Positions 47,901 to 56,535 of a stretch of 64,000 nucleotides of DNA are shown here, piece by piece; position 1 is the stretch's first letter; every line of letters starts with the position of its first letter. Location: positions 434,001 through 498,000 of the forward strand of contig JAKFAO010000006.1 of the NCBI GenBank assembly GCA_021527695.1, written 5' to 3'. The translations under genes were made by a program, and so were the position numbers. Source of the DNA: Naematelia aurantialba (lineage: Eukaryota; Basidiomycota; Tremellomycetes; Tremellales; Naemateliaceae). The notes beneath the pieces are model-generated. The model searched no databases. It was not told the DNA's origin and was given only the letters and a program-made list of their open reading frames with translations.

Positions 47901-48128
47901 ACTGATTACTTTTGCAGGCCGTTGGCAGCTAGGTCCTTGAGAAGGGCAGCCTCCTTTGATACATTACCCACACAGTCCTCTACGCTCGCCGGTGGCGCAG
48001 GGGTGAGCGCTCGGGGGATGTTCCGGCGCTCACTCATTTTTCCGGTCACCCAAGGGTCCGAGGAGTCCCACTCTAAGCCCTTCACACGATATGTCGATAT
48101 CAACCCCCAAACACCGCTCCGTAGGTGA
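44969..48128 (+). CDS. P-family protein P5 (unknown function)
   Basis: Three exons, 44969-45989, 46031-47876 and 47918-48128, sum to 3078 nt (1025 residues), the longest member. Introns are 41 nt each, phase 1 then phase 2. Exon 1 is helical, begins MSTPTSDKFQTDEPLE, and ends with ALLSFVGHPLGRLGLT. Exon 2 begins with a helical module (ITAFCDFLSKWPEKHRV, LETWKTDHAQMILKLQ), then a basic patch (RSKKKKRPKRRKQQG at about 475-490), then about 450 residues of acidic, Ser/Pro-rich sequence. It also has a Trp-containing end (DSWYVKKYLGTEDDEW). Exon 3 is basic (RSLRRAASFDTLP) and ends PLRR. No known domain is recognised; the modular order is that of the family. Confidence 0.78.
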
Positions 48129-48358
48129 TGAGCTTGAATCCGCTTTGTATTTGACTGCATGTACAATGATCCCCTCATGACTGCCTAGACCCTACAGGTT
48201 GCTGTGCACACTGAGACGCACGGACACCTGCTACCACGTGGAGGTCTGGAGCCCCAAAAACCTATGTGAAGATCAGGTCCTCTTGAGTCCCCTTCACGCT
48301 GGACGAACGAGTTCAAAGAAAGTGAACAGTGGGCCTCGAAAGGTAGACGGCAATTAGG

Positions 48359-49588
48359 ATGGCGGGGCCAATGCAGGATTGCATCGTGCTCTTCGTGAGC
48401 ATGCGTGTGAACCAGGAACAACTAGTCAGACTGACCGACTCCAGGGCGACAGTCTCACCCAACGCATGGACACGCCGGGATCCCTTGCACACCATATGCA
48501 TGGTAAGTGTTTCTTGCAACTACGGGGGTTAACCGGTCTTTGTATGTCATATTATTCGCCAATCCGTTGCTGACATGTGACAAGAGAAGTATTCAAGGCG
48601 CCTTGATGTGCTCAATCGAGGCTTTGGAGGTTATACCAGCGAGTGGTAAGTCTGAGGTGTTTGTTTGTGTCAGCGGGCTGAGACCTTTAGGGCTAGACCG
48701 CTATTTGACAAGATCTTTTCTCGAAAGGAGGATGCATCAAAGAGCCCTGTGGTGCGCTTAGTCACTATCTGGTTCGGTGAGCATGCCTCGCGTGCCAGCA
48801 CGCACCCTCTGATCGTCCACAACCGACCCCTGGGTATAGGTACAAACGACTCTGTCCTGCCAATCAAAGAACAACATGTCCCATTAGAGCGCTTTATCGA
48901 TAATATAAACTACTTCCTTACTTCTCTCACCTCCCCTGACTCGCCTTACGCCGTCGCCGACACGCCCGTTAGCATCGTGCTCATCACTCCTGGGCCGCCG
49001 TTACATTCGCAGATGGGCTTTTCGCAAATGGCCAACCCAAGACCCCATTTCCGGACAGTCGAAAGGACAGGCCAATTCCGTGATGCTGTACTACGGATTG
49101 GCCGGGAGTGGAAAGGCAAGGAGAAGGAGCAGAACCGGGATACGGAGGGAAGGGGATGGCAGGTGGAGACTATCGACCTCTGGGCTGAGCTTGAAAAGGC
49201 CGCCGGAGGGTTGGGAGAGGGTCTGGCGCCATACATGACGTGCGTCCTCACTTGACATATACTTACCGCAAAGCTCACTGCGGTGATCAGTGATGGGGTC
49301 CACTTCTCCTCACAGGGTTACGAGATTCTGTGGAGACAGCTGGAACGAGTCATCAAAGTCGACTTCAAAGGCCGCGGATTAGATTTCGACGACCAAGAAG
49401 ACTTGCCTTTCCGCGTCCCTTGGTCTGTGCAAAATCTCCAGCGCTATTTGCCGCGTACTGACCGTGTTCACAGGTGGTCCGATATCGATGTGACAGATCC
49501 TCAGTCGGTTGTGGAGAGGATGACTTTGCCCAAGTTCCGGGGCGGTGAGGGCAGGCAGGTTTTTGGTCAACGCAAGGCGGAAGGATAG
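48359..49588 (+). CDS. GDSL esterase/lipase, isoamyl-acetate-hydrolysing type, copy 1
   Basis: Exons are 48359-48394, 48445-48502, 48585-48645, 48691-48776, 48840-49238 and from 49291 to the stop at 49588; the last may contain one more intron near 49427-49471. Catalytic blocks: FGDSLTQR (block I, Ser nucleophile), GFGGYTSEW (block II), WFGTNDSV (block III) and DGVHFSSQGYEILW (block V with the Asp-His pair). These are the signature of the SGNH/GDSL hydrolases of the Iah1 group, which hydrolyse acetate esters such as isoamyl acetate. The start MAGPMQDCIVLF is short but fits the group, where the GDSL motif lies near the N terminus. A paralogue lies at 54845 in the same direction, with a retrotransposon between them. 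Confidence 0.8.
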
Positions 49589-49717
49589 AGCCGGCACTTT
49601 TCCGCCTTGCGACCACCATGCTGTTCGTTTGTATACTGGGGTTACTATGGCGACGAAGGCAGCGTATATAGCTGCCATGTACATTGTATCCTGCCACCGG
49701 CGTTGGCCGGTCCTTCA

Positions 49718-49792
49718 AAGCACTTCCTCGATCGTCTCATGTGAGATCGCTGGCGCTTGGCTTGGCAATGGAATGCATGCGGCCCTGCCCCC
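49718..49792. repeat. Split direct repeat B2 (element end)
   Basis: 75 bp beginning AAGCACTTCCTCGATCGTCT and ending in CCTGCCCCC; matches 50021-50095 base for base by eye. It forms the left end of the retrotransposon on the plus strand; the flank just outside reads GTCCTTCA. Confidence 0.85.
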
Positions 49793-49903
49793 GGGCGGGC
49801 TGGGCCTCCTATGAATACTCCTCCCCTTGCTTCCTTGTCCCTGCTCCCTTCCTCCTCCATCCCTCCTCCTCCTTCTCCTACGCCTCTGTCGGGCGGGTGG
49901 GGG

Positions 49904-50022
49904 GAAAGACAGAGACTAGCCGATAAGTGCTTGGCAAGAGATGGCGAGAGAGAAATGCGATGGAGAGTTTCGCTCTCTCGTCCAGAGCCCTCTATCCTCG
50001 TGCCCCGCACGTGGCCATCCAA
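49904..50022. repeat. Split direct repeat A2 (internal)
   Basis: 119 bp beginning GAAAGACAGAGACTAGCCGA and ending GTGGCCATCCAA; matches 54643-54761. Its last two bases (AA) are also the first two bases of the adjoining B1 copy. Confidence 0.85.
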
Positions 50023-50095
50023 GCACTTCCTCGATCGTCTCATGTGAGATCGCTGGCGCTTGGCTTGGCAATGGAATGCATGCGGCCCTGCCCCC
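50021..50095. repeat. Split direct repeat B1 (internal)
   Basis: 75 bp, same sequence as 49718-49792. It directly abuts A2 with a shared AA, which gives the internal A2-B1 junction expected for a circular intermediate. Confidence 0.85.
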
Positions 50096-50157
50096 TTGCC
50101 CAGGCTGAGTGTGACGGCGCGTAGAGGTCGGCACTGGGGGGGGTTGCCAAGTCGAAG

Positions 50158-51210
50158 CTAGATGGATGGTCGCCAGATGTCTCCCGGGGTTGGTATTCCG
50201 GATGGTGGGAGGGATGAGTTCTGTTGGCCTGTAGATAGCAGCATCTTCCCAATTTCAGCACTCCGTCGGGGCCCGGCATCGACGTAGAGCTTGTATGCAT
50301 CGCTGTTCCATCTGCCCAGGGTCTTGATGTCCAACGCTGGGAATCCGATGGAGGCAGCCCAGGTAGCTGCACCTCGCCTGAAGGAATGGCCCGAGAAGAG
50401 CCCACTGACATAGCCCGCATCGGTGAGTGCCTTGTCGAGGTACCTTGTCACGCTGCGTCGGTTAAAGGGGCCACCCCCCAGGTGGAATAGGGGCAGCGAT
50501 GGGATATCTGGATATGTTGCCAGCCAGTCTCGGAGTGCTCGCCGCGGGCAAATGTCAGCTGGGCCTTCAGGTACAACCACAGTGACTCCTGATCGGAATG
50601 GGTCCATCTTTGATGCAGGGATGGTGAGGCGCACATCATCCCGATGGTCGAGGCTGCCCCGTCGGAGGTCGAATCGTGGGTCGAAGGCATCGTAAGTAAT
50701 CTCCCCGAGTCGCATGAAGCAGGCAAAGGCGAGTGTGAATGCTGCAACTAGTGCCTTGCTCGTGTGTGGGCCACCAAAGGCTTGTGGGGACCGTCGTATC
50801 ACCTGCGTGATTTTGACCAGGATGGGGAGAGTGATGGGGAGGGGTTGTGGCCTTGTTGCGATCCCATGGTACCTGTTGGCACCGGATATGATGCGCTCCA
50901 GCCTTGGGGTGATGATGTCATGTAGGTTCGCCCCTAGGTCAGTGTGCCAAGACGACAAGGCAGACACCTTCCTCTTGAGTGTCTTCTTTGAGAGTCCTCC
51001 CCTCCCACCCGATCGTCGTGCTTCATCTGCAATCCAGGCCTCAACCCTGCTGGGTGTGGTTGGGATATACGGGGCGGCCCAGCTGCTCATGCGGCAAAAT
51101 GTCACAAAACCCCTGACAGCGGACTCATATGACTGGCGTGTTCCCACGGAGATTCCGTACCAGAGGTAGGTGGCTGCCAGTGGATCGCCACCGACCTCCA
51201 TGTGCCACAT
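50158..51210 (-). CDS. Tyrosine recombinase of the DIRS-type element
   Basis: An open frame of 350 residues from ATG 51210 (MWHMEVGGDPLAATYL). The N-terminal part resembles a SAM-like core-binding domain (TRQSYESAVRGFVTFCR). The catalytic part has the R of FMRLGEITYDAF, the HxxR of GHSFRRGAATWA, a W about 20 residues later (LGRWNSDAY) and the nucleophile Tyr in AYKLYVDAG. These are the R..HxxR..Y residues of tyrosine recombinases. In DIRS elements this enzyme joins the circular cDNA to the target without a staggered cut. It follows the RT frame by about 30 bp. Confidence 0.88.
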   Translation of the reverse strand: MWHMEVGGDPLAATYLWYGISVGTRQSYESAVRGFVTFCRMSSWAAPYIPTTPSRVEAWIADEARRSGGRGGLSKKTLKRKVSALSSWHTDLGANLHDIITPRLERIISGANRYHGIATRPQPLPITLPILVKITQVIRRSPQAFGGPHTSKALVAAFTLAFACFMRLGEITYDAFDPRFDLRRGSLDHRDDVRLTIPASKMDPFRSGVTVVVPEGPADICPRRALRDWLATYPDIPSLPLFHLGGGPFNRRSVTRYLDKALTDAGYVSGLFSGHSFRRGAATWAASIGFPALDIKTLGRWNSDAYKLYVDAGPRRSAEIGKMLLSTGQQNSSLPPSGIPTPGDIWRPSI

Positions 51211-51239
51211 TGGTGGCGGTGGTGGAAGACGTCCTCGAG

Positions 51240-53033
51240 CTATGGGAGGGGGTCGGCAAGGGGTGGTGGTGGCGAGTCAGGTAGGGGGAGCGGTGGTGCA
51301 GTGCCACATTGTCGCCATGGGTCCGGTGGGATCGGTGGGTGCAAGGGGGGTGGGAGCAGTGCGATGACGTGTGGGCGGTTTGTGCGGAGGTATTGGAGGT
51401 CGAAACGCGATAAAGCATCAGCTACGTCGTTCACTTTGCTAGGGACCCAATCAGGGATGAGAGTGATGTGTAGCTCCAAGGCGAGGGCAAAGATGTGGCG
51501 GATCAAGGCTTGTGTAGCTCGCTGGTCGCATCGGCCTGAGTGTATGCAGGCAACCAGGGCACTGTTGTCTATCTTGCACATGACCTCGAGCCCATGTAGT
51601 TGCGACTGCCACTCCCTGAGGGCTTCCAGGAGTGCGAGAGTCTCGAGGAACAATATGTCTTTCCCTTGGTGGCGTGGCTGGACCGGTCGTGAGAAGGCTG
51701 CAAGGCAGGCCTCCCTGGCCCCCAAGTGTGCCCCGATGCCCTTCGTTGTTGCCGCATCCGTCCAGATCTCCATGCGCTTCCCTCTGTGAATAACCCGCAT
51801 GCCATCCCAGTGGGAGAGTACTTCACGCCACCAACGCAAGTCCTCCTCCAAGCCACCAGAAACCTTCTGTGCCACCCACTGCTTGGATGCCCCATGCACA
51901 GCGTCATATATACGTCTCATGAAGGCCCTTCCTGCTGGGCAGACCCGGGACACAAAATTTAGGGACCCCGCGAGTGACTGAATAGCGACTGGGTCTGCCA
52001 TGCGTGGGCCATTAAGGATCTGGTCGATCTCCACCACCAGCTTCTGGATGCGGGTGGGTGTAATCCATGCCGAGGATGATATCGTATCGATTTCGATCCC
52101 CAGGATCTCTAGTGTCGTACCCGAAGTGGATTTTGCATCGGAGACCTTCAGGCCAAGCACCGCACAGACAGACTTGAAGAAACTGAGTGTTGCCCTGCCC
52201 TGGCCAGCCTTGACTATCCCGAAGAAATCGTCCAGGTAGTGGGAGCAGTCCAGGCCAAACGACTGCAGTATCCAATGGAGGCCTTCGGCAAAGAGATTGA
52301 AGAGGAAGGGGGAAGAGCGGCCACCAAAGTTGAGGGTGCAGTCATAGTACTCGGCATTGTCAAGGTGGAAGCCCAGGAGTGGTGCATCTTGGCTAGCCAC
52401 GGATACATTGAAGAATGCATCAGCCAGATCGGCCTTCCAGAGCTCTGTCCTGGTGTTGCTGCGGCGCATGTTGTTGAATAATGGCTCGAGTGTCTCGTAC
52501 CGCAAGGTCACCTGGTCGGGGTCAATGCCATCATTGACAGAATGCTGCAGGGGGTGCTGCCGTGGCCACGAGAGGTGGTTGATTGTGCGTAGCTTCCCAT
52601 TGGATTTGGGGACTGTGCCGATGGGTGACATGATGAGGAAGCCACTGGGGGTGTGTACCCGCCGTGCACGCCCATCTTGTAGCCGCTGCTGGACTGTTGC
52701 CCGTACGTGTTCCAGCTCCTCCCCTTGCATCGGTAGGTTTGGGACCATTGAACGCTCTCGTTGCTTCCCACGGAGTGGGCCATTGTAGCCCAAGCATGCC
52801 CCATGTTGGATCATGCCGAGTATGTTGGCGACAAATGTGGGGTCAGGGTAGCCTGTGAGGAGGGTTTCCCAAGCCCGGTAGATAAGTGGGGAGGGGGTGG
52901 CAGGGGAGTCGGAAGGGTCAAAGAGAGGGAAGCTTGCCGAGGTGTTCGGACGTGCTGGGGGAGGGGAGGGCAGTGGGGTGAGCCTAGCCGCTGCTGCCTG
53001 CTGGGACAGGTCCTGGAGAGCATCTGCGGGCAT
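51240..53033 (-). CDS. Reverse transcriptase - RNase H of the DIRS-type element
   Basis: An open frame counted from ATG 53033 (MPADALQDLSQQ); it remains open upstream to 53159 through Pro-rich sequence. RT motifs are ADLADAFFNVSV (A), GGRSSPFLFNLFAEGLHW (B) and HYLDDFFG (C, the catalytic YxDD). The C-terminal third carries RNase H residues: WTDAATTKGIGAHLG, ETLALLEALREW, KIDNSALVACIHSG and the terminal DVADALSR. No methyltransferase domain follows, which separates it from DIRS1-like elements and agrees with Ngaro/PAT types. The stop is at 51240. Confidence 0.88.
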   Translation of the reverse strand: MPADALQDLSQQAAAARLTPLPSPPPARPNTSASFPLFDPSDSPATPSPLIYRAWETLLTGYPDPTFVANILGMIQHGACLGYNGPLRGKQRERSMVPNLPMQGEELEHVRATVQQRLQDGRARRVHTPSGFLIMSPIGTVPKSNGKLRTINHLSWPRQHPLQHSVNDGIDPDQVTLRYETLEPLFNNMRRSNTRTELWKADLADAFFNVSVASQDAPLLGFHLDNAEYYDCTLNFGGRSSPFLFNLFAEGLHWILQSFGLDCSHYLDDFFGIVKAGQGRATLSFFKSVCAVLGLKVSDAKSTSGTTLEILGIEIDTISSSAWITPTRIQKLVVEIDQILNGPRMADPVAIQSLAGSLNFVSRVCPAGRAFMRRIYDAVHGASKQWVAQKVSGGLEEDLRWWREVLSHWDGMRVIHRGKRMEIWTDAATTKGIGAHLGAREACLAAFSRPVQPRHQGKDILFLETLALLEALREWQSQLHGLEVMCKIDNSALVACIHSGRCDQRATQALIRHIFALALELHITLIPDWVPSKVNDVADALSRFDLQYLRTNRPHVIALLPPPLHPPIPPDPWRQCGTAPPLPLPDSPPPPLADPLP

Positions 53034-53089
53034 CAGTTTGACCCGCAGGGGAGGGGGGGCCTGGGCGTCCCCCCTCCCATGGGGGGGTG

Positions 53090-53300
53090 CCACAAGGGGA
53101 TTGCACCTCGGGGCCGGGGGGGGGGGGGGGGGGGGGGTTCCTGGGCGGGGGATTGGCACCCGACAGGGGGGGGGAGGCTGCTGTTCCAGGGGGGATTGGC
53201 ACCTCTGGGCAGAGTATGAGGGCGTTGGGTAGAGGAAGGGCAGGGGATTGGCACCTGTCCTGATGGGGAGGGGTGGGGGGAGCAGAGGGGATTGTCACCA
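53090..53300. repeat. G-rich minisatellite between Gag and RT frames
   Basis: Units resembling GGGGATTGGCACC recur near 53094, 53148, 53194, 53250 and 53288 (the first and last are imperfect), spaced about 40-55 bp. Between them lie G runs, the longest about 22 G at 53116-53137. On the coding strand this gives Pro-rich codons and the spacer between Gag and RT. The number of G bases may be unreliable in any assembly. Confidence 0.7.
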
Positions 53301-53348
53301 CTGCTCACCTGGTAGCCACAAATCGTGGTCCTGCACAGGTATCGCATC

Positions 53349-54521
53349 CTATCTCGCCTTGCATGTGCCTGCTGTGTGGCCTTCCCCTTCGCATTTCTTG
53401 CAGACATGGCGACGACGGCATGCTGGTTCCTTGCAGGTCCCCATGTTGAAGTTGTTGCAGACGGGGGCCCTTGCAGCCACCATGCTGGCATGTGCACGGC
53501 GGGAGCTCTCGGGCAAAGAGCTAGGGGTGCTACTGGCAGGGCGTATGGCGGGGACGTCTTTTCGTCGCTGGAGGCGTGTCCAGAGGTCTGCATCGACATT
53601 CCTGTACCACAGCTCACACCTGAATCCGGAAGCCAGACGCTCTGCGGCCACAGCGAGGTGGTATGCACAGATAGAGTCCCAGGTAAAGTCCCGGGCCCTT
53701 TCCAGGACCCAGAACTCATGGTGGCGGAGAGCGGAGTGGGCATCGGCGACTGTCTTGGCATCGTGGGCTGCTAGGCCATGCAGGACGAGGTCCGTGAATA
53801 TGCCCCAGGCTGCCGCAAAGACAGTGGGTGAGGGAATGGCTTTCACGAACTTCACATGTACTTGCCCACTATTCTTCTTTGCACTCTTGTAGACCAGGCG
53901 ATCGGTCCCATCCGTTGACCGACCAATGGTGAACTCCTCGTGGGTGTCGACCACTGCACTTGACAGAGGTGAGGTATCTGGGAGCAGGGAGGGGAGCTTG
54001 TCGGGTCCCAAGGTGCCGGCCATTGCCTCGCCTCGGAGCTTCTCATCGATGTACGCGTAGCGTACCGTGATAGGGGGGCACTCACCATGCTGGCCCCTCA
54101 TCGGGGTAAATGGTAAGGGCACCCCCATGCCAGAAACCCCCGCAAGTGTTGGGGCCATCTGGTCCTCACTACCATCAAGGCGGGCCAAGACTCTGGCTAA
54201 CTTGTCCTCAAGTGCATCGAATCTGGCATCATATGTGGAGAGCGAGCCAGAGACGTTGTCCGAGAGTGACCTCAGCTGGCTGTGGGTGACTGGTGTGTCG
54301 TCCTCGCTGCCATCGTTTTGGAGGTCAAAGCTCACCCGCCTGGCTGTTGAGCTCCCTTCCCTGTTGCCATCCTCTGCTGCTGACGCTGCTGCTGCTGCTG
54401 CTGCTGCTGCGTTCTGCCGTCGTGTCTCTGCACCCTTCCTCCCTCGTTCCACCGCCGCCTGCCTTCGTGCTGCTGCATTGGCTGCCGCTGCACGTGCTTG
54501 AGTAGATGACTTCGGGGGCAT
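53349..54521 (-). CDS. Gag-like protein of the DIRS-type element
   Basis: The likely start is ATG 54521 (MPPKSSTQARAAAANA); the frame is open to 54794 across repeat A1. An Ala-rich coil (about 9 Ala, encoded by a GCT/GCA repeat around 54384-54413) and an RRVSFDL segment lie near the N terminus. The middle is helical (WGIFTDLVLHGLAAHD, EFWVLERARDFTWDSI). The C terminus holds two zinc motifs: C-x7-C-x4-C-x3-H in CNNFNMGTCKEPACRRRH, then C-x2-C-x4-H-x4-C in CKKCEGEGHTAGTC. This is the layout of a nucleocapsid-type Gag. The stop is at 53349. Confidence 0.8.
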   Translation of the reverse strand: MPPKSSTQARAAAANAAARRQAAVERGRKGAETRRQNAAAAAAAAASAAEDGNREGSSTARRVSFDLQNDGSEDDTPVTHSQLRSLSDNVSGSLSTYDARFDALEDKLARVLARLDGSEDQMAPTLAGVSGMGVPLPFTPMRGQHGECPPITVRYAYIDEKLRGEAMAGTLGPDKLPSLLPDTSPLSSAVVDTHEEFTIGRSTDGTDRLVYKSAKKNSGQVHVKFVKAIPSPTVFAAAWGIFTDLVLHGLAAHDAKTVADAHSALRHHEFWVLERARDFTWDSICAYHLAVAAERLASGFRCELWYRNVDADLWTRLQRRKDVPAIRPASSTPSSLPESSRRAHASMVAARAPVCNNFNMGTCKEPACRRRHVCKKCEGEGHTAGTCKAR

Positions 54522-54642
54522 GATGGCAGGGTTGAGTGATGGGATGGTGGTGGGGGGACTGGCGTGGGGAAGTCTGCGAGTAGCTGGATGCTCGAAGGCA
54601 ACCCTAGTCGTAGGGAGCAGGTCAGGATGGGTTTCTAAGACA

Positions 54643-54761
54643 GAAAGACAGAGACTAGCCGATAAGTGCTTGGCAAGAGATGGCGAGAGAGAAATGCGAT
54701 GGAGAGTTTCGCTCTCTCGTCCAGAGCCCTCTATCCTCGTGCCCCGCACGTGGCCATCCAA
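54643..54761. repeat. Split direct repeat A1 (element end)
   Basis: 119 bp, same sequence as 49904-50022. It marks the right end of the retrotransposon on the plus strand; the flank outside begins TGATGCAGCG. Confidence 0.85.
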
Positions 54762-54844
54762 TGATGCAGCGCGTTGAACTGCTTCCAACATCATTCTTCG
54801 TGTTTGTCAACTCGTTCTTCAGTCGAGAGACGAAAAGTTCAGCA

Positions 54845-56186
54845 ATGGCACGGCCGATTCAGGACTCGATACTCCTCCTTGTGAGCTTACACAAGCATGA
54901 GTCGTGCTTCTCTCCCGAACTCATCTTCTGCCAACACATAGGGCGACAGCTTGACCTCTCGTCAGGATGTTCCACACAGCCTCCAAGCTCGTTTCTGTGG
55001 TACCGTCGTCTTCTCCTCAGGTGATGCTGGGTCTTGTCTGACAACCTCAAGAGGCCTACAGGCGTACCCTGGACGTCGCAAATCGGGGATTGGGAGGGTA
55101 TAATACCAGATTGTACGCTTGCCTTGGACTGTTGCGAGTGGGAGGCTGATGACAGGAAGCTATGTCCCTCTGTTAGATGAGCTCTTATTGCGGCGAGGAG
55201 AGGCGGGGTCTCGAGTCAGGTTGGTAACCATCTGGTTTGGTGAGTATTACCTTACAATACGTTAGATAGGGCTTAAGAGTCGATACCTGCTTTCACCATC
55301 TGATTCTTCCCTCTTCGTTTCTTTCCTTCTCACCTTCCTCCCTTCGCACTCATTCCTACTTTGTCTCTCTCCGTCTTTTGCCCTCATAACCTCACCCCTC
55401 TCGCTTCTCTGTTGGCCTTTCTCCCCCTTAATGTCTGTCACTTCTTCCCGCTGACCCCGCTCTTAGGAGCGAACGACGCGGTGCTCAGGGACTCGCCCAC
55501 AAAGCAACACGTTACCATACCGGAATACACGTCGAACCTCTCTGCCATACTCACTGCCCTGACCTCCGCCACATCCTCGTACGCAATAGCCCACCAAGAC
55601 ATACCCCTCAACATTATCCTCATCACGCCGCCTCCTCTCTACCCCGCGATGATGACGGACGAAGAGTTCAAGAAGCAGCGCAAGGTCAATGTCACGGAAG
55701 AGTACCGCGAGGCAGCTCTGCATGTAGGGAGAGAATGGAAGCAGAAGGCTGTGGCATCCCAAGAGAGGTGGAGGATCGAGACGGTCGATCTGTGGCAGGG
55801 TATCTGGGATGAAGCAGGAGGTTTAGGCGAGGGGATGAGACCTTTCTTCACGTGAGTGCTTTGGTTTCTTATCACTAGTCAGAGCAGATCGTCACTGTGA
55901 ATGGCTCCCGAGGGAATCGAGGTAACGAGCCTTACAGTGACGGGTTGCATCTCACAACGAAAGGCTATGACGTGCTGTGGAGGGAGATACGGCGCATCGT
56001 GAAGGAGGATTTCGCCGGTCGAGGAATCGACCCCGACAACATGGAGTTCTCCATAGCAGAGTAAGCGTCTAACGCTACCTTCCGTAGTCATATGCCCTTG
56101 TGCTGACTAACCCTAGCTGGTCTCGCGTGGATTACTCTGATCCCAACAGTGCTCAAAAGAGTCTTCGGCCGCCATACCGCCGGTGA
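54845..56186 (+). CDS. GDSL esterase/lipase, isoamyl-acetate-hydrolysing type, copy 2
   Basis: The start ATG 54845 gives MARPIQDSILLL, followed by a GTGAGC donor. The next exon begins GDSLTSRQDV (block I). Further exons carry RTLDVANRGLGGYNTR (block II), TIWFGANDAVL (block III) and, after the GTGAGTGC intron near 55853, DGLHLTTKGYDVLW (block V with Asp and His). The stop is at 56186 (PPYRR). One splice between the first two conserved blocks (about 55010-55065) is not settled. It is clearly paralogous to the gene at 48359: same blocks, same intron before block V and a same-position intron before a final WS-x-V/I-D segment. The substrate is presumed to be an acetate ester. Confidence 0.78.
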
Positions 56187-56535
56187 TACCGGCTACCCGT
56201 TACCAGGAGTGATGGAACCTCCTCTTTGCATTATTTTAGCGTCAGCATAACGTATGCGTATGCCTCGTCGACGTGGCCTCCATGTCCTTTGTTCAGCATG
56301 CTGTATGCATATAGACTCTTAAGGGGGCCTCATACAGTGGAGCCCCGGGGAATGCACCTCCACTTTCCGTTGTCTGACCTCACTGACAACGGTGACCAGC
56401 AAAATACCCTAGGAGCACTTCGTCTTGCTCAAGCCTAATAAGGACTGAGTAGAAGATCTCGATCGGTGGTATGACTACAGTATTGGATTCAGCGTGTGTA
56501 ATCCCAGTTGGCTGAGTGACTCTGCTGTGGGGGAC
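56187..56535. other. Convergent intergenic region between GDSL copy 2 and P6
   Basis: 349 bp; an additional 3' exon of P6 could lie here because its stop codon overlaps a possible GTGAGT donor (56535-56540). Nothing else seen. Confidence 0.35.

Larger units (their letters stand above)
49718..54761 (-). mobile_element. DIRS-order retrotransposon, PAT/Ngaro-like, complete
   Basis: A 5.04 kb element on the minus strand with Gag (53349-54521), RT-RNase H (51240-53033 or longer) and tyrosine recombinase (50158-51210) ORFs, all open. It has split direct repeats in the order A1 - ORFs - B1 - A2 - B2, read on its own strand: A1 54643-54761, B1 50021-50095, A2 49904-50022, B2 49718-49792. The A copies are about 119 bp and the B copies 75 bp, and each pair looks identical by eye. 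This layout is known from PAT and Ngaro elements, which integrate through a circle by tyrosine recombinase. No target duplication is seen, as expected for this mechanism. Open frames and near-identical repeats suggest a recent insertion. Confidence 0.88.

Noticed and set aside
49360..50134. Several minus-strand frames across the left end of the retrotransposon
   Set aside because: They cross from GDSL copy 1 into the repeats B2/A2 and reflect repeat sequence, not genes.
51165..53230. Plus-strand frames opposite the retrotransposon RT gene
   Set aside because: They mirror the RT codons and the poly-G region; no family match.
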